From Mesostigma viride (lineage: Eukaryota; Streptophyta; Mesostigmatophyceae; Mesostigmatales; Mesostigmataceae): 64,000 nt of DNA. The stretch is taken from NCBI GenBank assembly GCA_009746045.1, contig RPFO01000154.1, positions 221,187 through 285,186 of the forward strand, given 5' to 3'. A model generated the notes under the pieces. That model was given only the letters and a program-made list of their open reading frames with translations, had not been told where the DNA came from and searched no databases. A program made the position numbers and the translations under genes. This document shows positions 56,601 through 62,600 of this stretch, piece by piece. Every line of letters starts with the position of its first letter. Within the stretch, counting starts at the first letter, position 1.

Positions 56601-59600
56601 ATGATGACATCCTTAAAGGGTGGCCATGCCGTTGGAGTAGAGCCCCAGATGGAAAGTCAACAATGCAAAAGGGGATGCAGTGAAAATGCCCAGCCGAGCC
56701 ATGCCCAATTTAACGTTTTCCTTACGTCGATCATCACCCAGCAGTGTGGGCTGTTGGCGAGGTAATGCAGCCACTGGGATCAAATGCCAGGCCCCCAAAC
56801 ATAACCAGCTTGCATAAGTAAATTGACATACAGGCTCCGCAGGTCGGCTAGAGACCCCAGCTCCGGTGGGATGACACCACTCAGGCTGTTATAGGACAGA
56901 TCTCTGTGGGCAGGGACAAGCCGCGCATCATGCATGCAAAGGAGTAAGAAGAGCCAGAGAGGCAGCTTGAATGCCCGCGAGTTCACTTTGGCAGCCATCA
57001 ACCAACAGCGATTGAATTGCGATTGGTGGCGAGCACAAGAAAGTCCTGCTGCTGCATTACTCTGGTATGAATGATCAGATTCTCCAAGGGGGGCCGTGCC
57101 GTTGTGATAGAGCCCGAGATGAAAACTCAACCATGCAAAACGGTATGCAGTAAAAATGGCCAGCCGAGCCATGCCCAATTCAACGTTTTCCTTACATTAA
57201 CCACCACCCAGCAATGGTGGGCTGTTGGCGAGGCAATGCAGCCGCTGGGATCAAATGCCAGGCCCCAAAACGGAACCACCTGGCACAAGTAAATTGACAT
57301 ACAGGTACACCAGGGAGGCTAGAGATCCCAGCTCTGGTGGGATGGGGCCGCTCAGGCTGTTACGGGACACATCTCTGTGGGCAGGGACAAGCAGCGCATC
57401 ACGCACGCAGCAGGTGCCAACAAGGAGTAAGAAGAGTCACAGAGGCAGCTCGAATACCCTCAATTTCATGTTCGCCCTAAGCAACCACGAGCTATGCGCT
57501 TGGGACTGGTGGCAAGCACAAGAAAAGTCCTGCTGCTGCATCATCCTGGTATGAATAATGAGATTCTTCAAGGGCGGCCGTGCCATTGTAATGGAGACCC
57601 AGACAAAAAGTCGACCATGCAAAACAGTATGCAGTGAGAACGCAAGACCGACCTGCCCAGTTCCAGATTTTCTTGACGTCAACCAACACCCAGCAATGGT
57701 GGACTGGTGATGAGGCAATTAAAGCCACTGGGAAATGCCAGGCCACAAAACATAACCAGCTCAGGGCACGAATAAATTGACTTACAGGGACTGCAGGGAG
57801 GCTAGAGATCCCAGCTCCGGTGGGATGACACCGCTCAGGTTGTTATAGGACAGCTCCCTGTGGCCAGAGACAAGCAGCGCATCATGCATGCAAGTGTCAA
57901 CAACGCGTACGCAGGGCCAGGGAGGCAGCTCAAATGCCCGCAAGTTCACTGTGGCCTTCATCGACCCAGAGCAACATGCCTGGAATTCGTGGCAAGCACA
58001 AGAAACGTCCTGCTACTGCATCAGTCTGGTATGCATGATGAGTGATGCGCTTGGGACTGGTGGCAAGCACAAGAAACGTCCTGCTGCTGCATCAGTCTGG
58101 TATGCATGATGAGTGATGCGCTTGGGCCTGGTGGCAAACACAAGAAACGTCCTGCTGCTGCATCATTCTGGTATGAATGATGAGTGATGCGCTTGAGACT
58201 GGTGGCAAACACAAGAAAAGTTCTGCTGCTGCATCATTCTGGTATGAATGATGAGTGATGCGCTTGGGACTGGTGGCAAACACAAGAAAAGTCCTGCTGC
58301 TGCATCATTCTGGTATGAATGATGAGTGATGCGCTTGAGACTGGTGGCAAACACAAGAAAAGTTCTGCTGCTGCATCATTCTGGTATGAATGATGAGCGA
58401 TGCGCTTGGGACTGGTGGCAAGCACAAGAAACGTCCTGCTGCTGCATTATTCTGGTGTGAATGATAAGTGATGCGCTTGGGACAGGTGGCAAGCACAAGA
58501 AAAGTCCTGCTGCTGCGTTATCCTGGTATGGATGATGGCATCCTTAAAGGGTGGCCATGCCGTTGGAATAGAGCCCCAGACAAAAAGTCAACCATGCATA
58601 ACGGGATGCAGTGAAAATGACCGGCCGACCTGCCCAATCCCACATTTTCTTGACGTCAACCACCACCCAGCAATGGTGGGCTGTTGACAAGGCAATGCAG
58701 CCACTGGGATAAAAGCCCGGCCAAAAAACATAACCATCTTGCACAAGTAAATTGACATACAGTAACCCCAGGTGGGCTAGAGACCCCAGCTCCGGCGGGA
58801 TGCTGCTCAGGCTGTTGTAGGACAGGTACCTGTGGGCAGGGATAAGCAGCGCATCATGCAAGCAGGTGTCAACAAGGAGTAAGAAGAGCCAGAGAGGCAG
58901 CTTGAATGCCCGCCAGTTCGCTTAGGGCCTCATAAACCAAGAGCGATGCAATTGCAACTGATGGCAAGCACAAGAAAAGTGCAGCTGCTGCATTACTCTG
59001 GTATGAATGATGACATCCTTAAAGGGTGGCCATCCCGTTGGAGTAGAGCCCGAGATGGAAAGTCAACAATGCAAAAAGGCATGCAGTGAAAATGCCCAGC
59101 CGATCCATGCCCACTTCAACGTTTTCCTTACGTCAACCATCACCCAGCAAGTGTGGGCTGTTGGCGAGGTAATGCAGCCACTGGGATCAAATGCCAGCCC
59201 CCAAAACATAACCACCTGGCACAAGTGAATTGACATACAGGTACCACAGGGAGGCTAGAGACCCCAGCTCCGGTGGGATGACACCGCTCAAGTTGTTAGT
59301 GGACAGGTACCTGTGGCCAGAGACAAGCAGCGCATCATGCATGCAAGTGCCAAAAAAGGAGTAAGAAGAGCCAGAGAGGCAGCTCGAACGCATCCAATTT
59401 CACGTTCGCCCTCATAAACCAAGAGCGATGCAATTGCGATTGATGGTCAGCACAAGAATATCCTGCTGCTGCATTACTCTGGTATGAATGATCAGATTCT
59501 CAAAGGGTGGCCATGCCGTTGGGATAGAGCCCGAGATGAAAACTCAACCATGCAAAACGGTATGCAGTAAAAATGGCCAGCCGAGCCATGCCCAATTCAA

Positions 59601-62600
59601 CGTTTTCCTTACATTAACCACCACCCAGCAATGGTGGGCTGTTGGCGAGGCAATGCAGCCGCTGGGATCAAATGCCAGGCCCCAAAACGGAACCACCTGG
59701 CACAAGTAAATTGACATACAGGTACACCAGGGAGGCTAGAGATCCCAGCTCCGGTGGGATGGGGCCGCTCAGGCTGTTACGGGACACATCTCTGTGGGCA
59801 GGGACAAGCAGCGCATCACGCAAGCAGCAGGTGTCAACAAGGAGTAAGAAGAGTCACAGAGGCAGCTCGAATGCCAGAAGTTTCACGTTCGCCCTAAGCA
59901 ACCAAGAGTGATGCGCTCAAGTGCGACTGGTGGCAAGCACAAGAAATGTCCTGCTGCTGCATCATTCTGGTTCGAATGACGAGTGATGCGCTTGCGACTG
60001 GTGGCAAGCACAAGAAAAGTCCTGCTGCTGCATTATGTAGCCTGGTGTGAATGAAGAGATTCTCAAAGGGTGGCCCTGCTGTTGTAATAGAGCTCCAGAT
60101 GAAAAGTCAACCATGCAAAATGGTAATGCAGTGAACTGACGCCCGGTCGACCTGCCCAATTCTGCGTTTTCCTGATGTCAACCGCCACGCAACAATTGCG
60201 GGCTGTTGATGAGGTGATGCAGCCACTGGGGAGTGACAGCCTCCACAACAAAAACAGCTGGCACAAATTAATGAATTGACTTACAGGCCCTGCAGGGAGG
60301 CTAGAGACCCCAGCTCCGGTGGGACGACACCGCTCAGGTTGTTGTAGGACAGGTACCTGTGGCCAGGGACAAGCAGCGCATCATGCATGCAAGTGTCAAC
60401 AAGGACTCAGTATGCAGAGCCAGGGTCGAGGCAGGTCTGAAGCCCACCAGTTCACATGGGCCCTCATCAACCGAGAGCGTTGCGCTTGCGACTGGCGGTA
60501 AGCACAAGAAATTTCCTGCGGCTGCACTAGCCCGGGATGAATGATGAGATTATTAACAGCTGGCCGTGCCATTGTATTAGAGCCCCAGATGACAGGTCAA
60601 CCATGAAAAATGGTATTGTCACGGCGCGTAACAAACTGTGTTAGCACGGCCGTAAATCTAGACATTACGTCCTTAGTGGCCTCAGCTATTCCGAAACAGT
60701 CTGTGGTTACTACCGTAGACTTTCCTATGCCTTCGTGTAGTTAGGACATTTTGACCGGTTGTTACCCGGTCCAGTGACGTGGCAGTTGTACAGTACTGTG
60801 GGCCGGTGCAGTCGCGCCGCGCTGCGTACTTTAGTAGTGGTCCTTATCCTTTATGTAGAACTGGTGGACCGGCACGGTTCCTGCACGTGAGGGCCATTGT
60901 TGACCCGAGCGTGTTTGCCCGTTGGTGATCATTTATGCAGTTTCTACCCCTCGTGTTGGCACTCGGCGTGTGTAATGGATTTGTAACACATATTAGCTTG
61001 GGTCATGGCTTACTAGGTGTTTCCTTCGCAATATCCTGAGTTGAATTGGTTTATGGCAAGCACGAGAAAAGTCCTGCTGCTGCATCAATCTGGTAGGAAT
61101 GATGAGCGATGCGCTTGGGACTGGTGGCAAACACAAGAAAAGTCCTGCTGCTGCATCATTCTGGTGTGAATGATGAGCGATGCACAGTCTTGGGACTGGA
61201 GGGCAAGCATAAGAAAAGTCCTGCTGCTGCATCATCCTGGTATGAATGATGAGTGATGCGCTTGCGACTGGCGGTAAGCACAAAAAAAGTACCGCGGCTG
61301 CACAAGCCTGGTATGAATTATGAGATTCCTTAAGGCTGGCCGTGCCATCGTAACACAGCCCATAATTAAAAGTCAACAATGCAAAATGGGATGCAGTGCA
61401 AATTCCCGGCCACGCTGCCCAATCCCATGCTTTCCTTACGTGAACCACCACCCAGCTTGATTGTGGGCTGTTGGCGACGTCATGCGACGACTGGGCAATG
61501 CCAGGCCCCAAGACATAACCAGCTCAGGGCGCATATATGACATTGACTTACAGGTACCGCAGGGAGGCTAGAGACCCCAGCTCCGGTGGGATGACACCGA
61601 TCAGCCTGTTAGAGGACAGGTACCTGTGGCCAGAGACAAGCAGCGCATCATGCATGCAAGTGCCATGCAACAAGGAGTAAGCGGCACCAGGGAGGCAGCT
61701 CCAGTACGCGGGAGTTGGCACTGGCCCTCATCAACCAAGAGCCATGCGCTTGCGGCTGGTGGTCATGCTCCTTAGATTGTGGTCATACTTATGCAGGCTA
61801 TATTCCTGGAATGGAATACTGGTAAATCATGACGCCTCCATCAAGATATTGGCATGTAACATTTACGACAGAAATCAGAAACCATGTTAATTCCCATCAT
61901 GTGGGCGTGACCCATCCGGAGTATAGAAGAATCAACTCAAGTCATTTCATCATTATACTAGGAGTGACAAGTGTGAACGTTTCTTCGCACTACTAGCTTT
62001 GGCGGCTCATGGCGCTGCCAAGCAGTGCCATGCAGTGCTCACTGCTTGTCTGCGCAACTTGCACAGCCACACTTGAACAGTGACCTGAGCCGTAACCCAC
62101 GAAGCCACACCTTGATTCGGTATGGACCTCAAGGTCGTACCAAATTTACCCTCATTATGACAAATTACCCACTGACCGGTACGCCCGCATTCACATGTGC
62201 TGCGTACCTGCCTGTGCCTACGTCTCGGCCGGGACAACCGACGTTCTATCGACCCATATAAGACAGGCCCCGATCAGTTATGGAACGCACAAATCAGGCC
62301 AGTTACTAGTTAGATCACTTACACAATACTCCCTGTCTGTACCCAACCGGTACCAACCGGACACATTACCGGGACTCCTGATCGGAACACTACAATTTAT
62401 CATAGACTCATACAAACCTAGAGGAAGAAATGGGCGGACGAACTCCTATTGAACCAACTAAAGGGGAAGCGTACCGAATACAATTGTTCACAGCAGCGTC
62501 ATTGTAACGGCCAACTATCCAAGCAATAGGAGACCCAATCAAATAGGCTTGGACGTAACAGTAAGCACAAGAATCGTCCTGCTTCTGCATTTAATAGCCT

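Noticed and set aside
58021-58496. Series of near-identical 63-residue open frames every 71 bp
   Set aside because: Translations of the 71-bp intronic repeat, whose length is not a multiple of three; each frame reads two neighbouring units in shifted phase.
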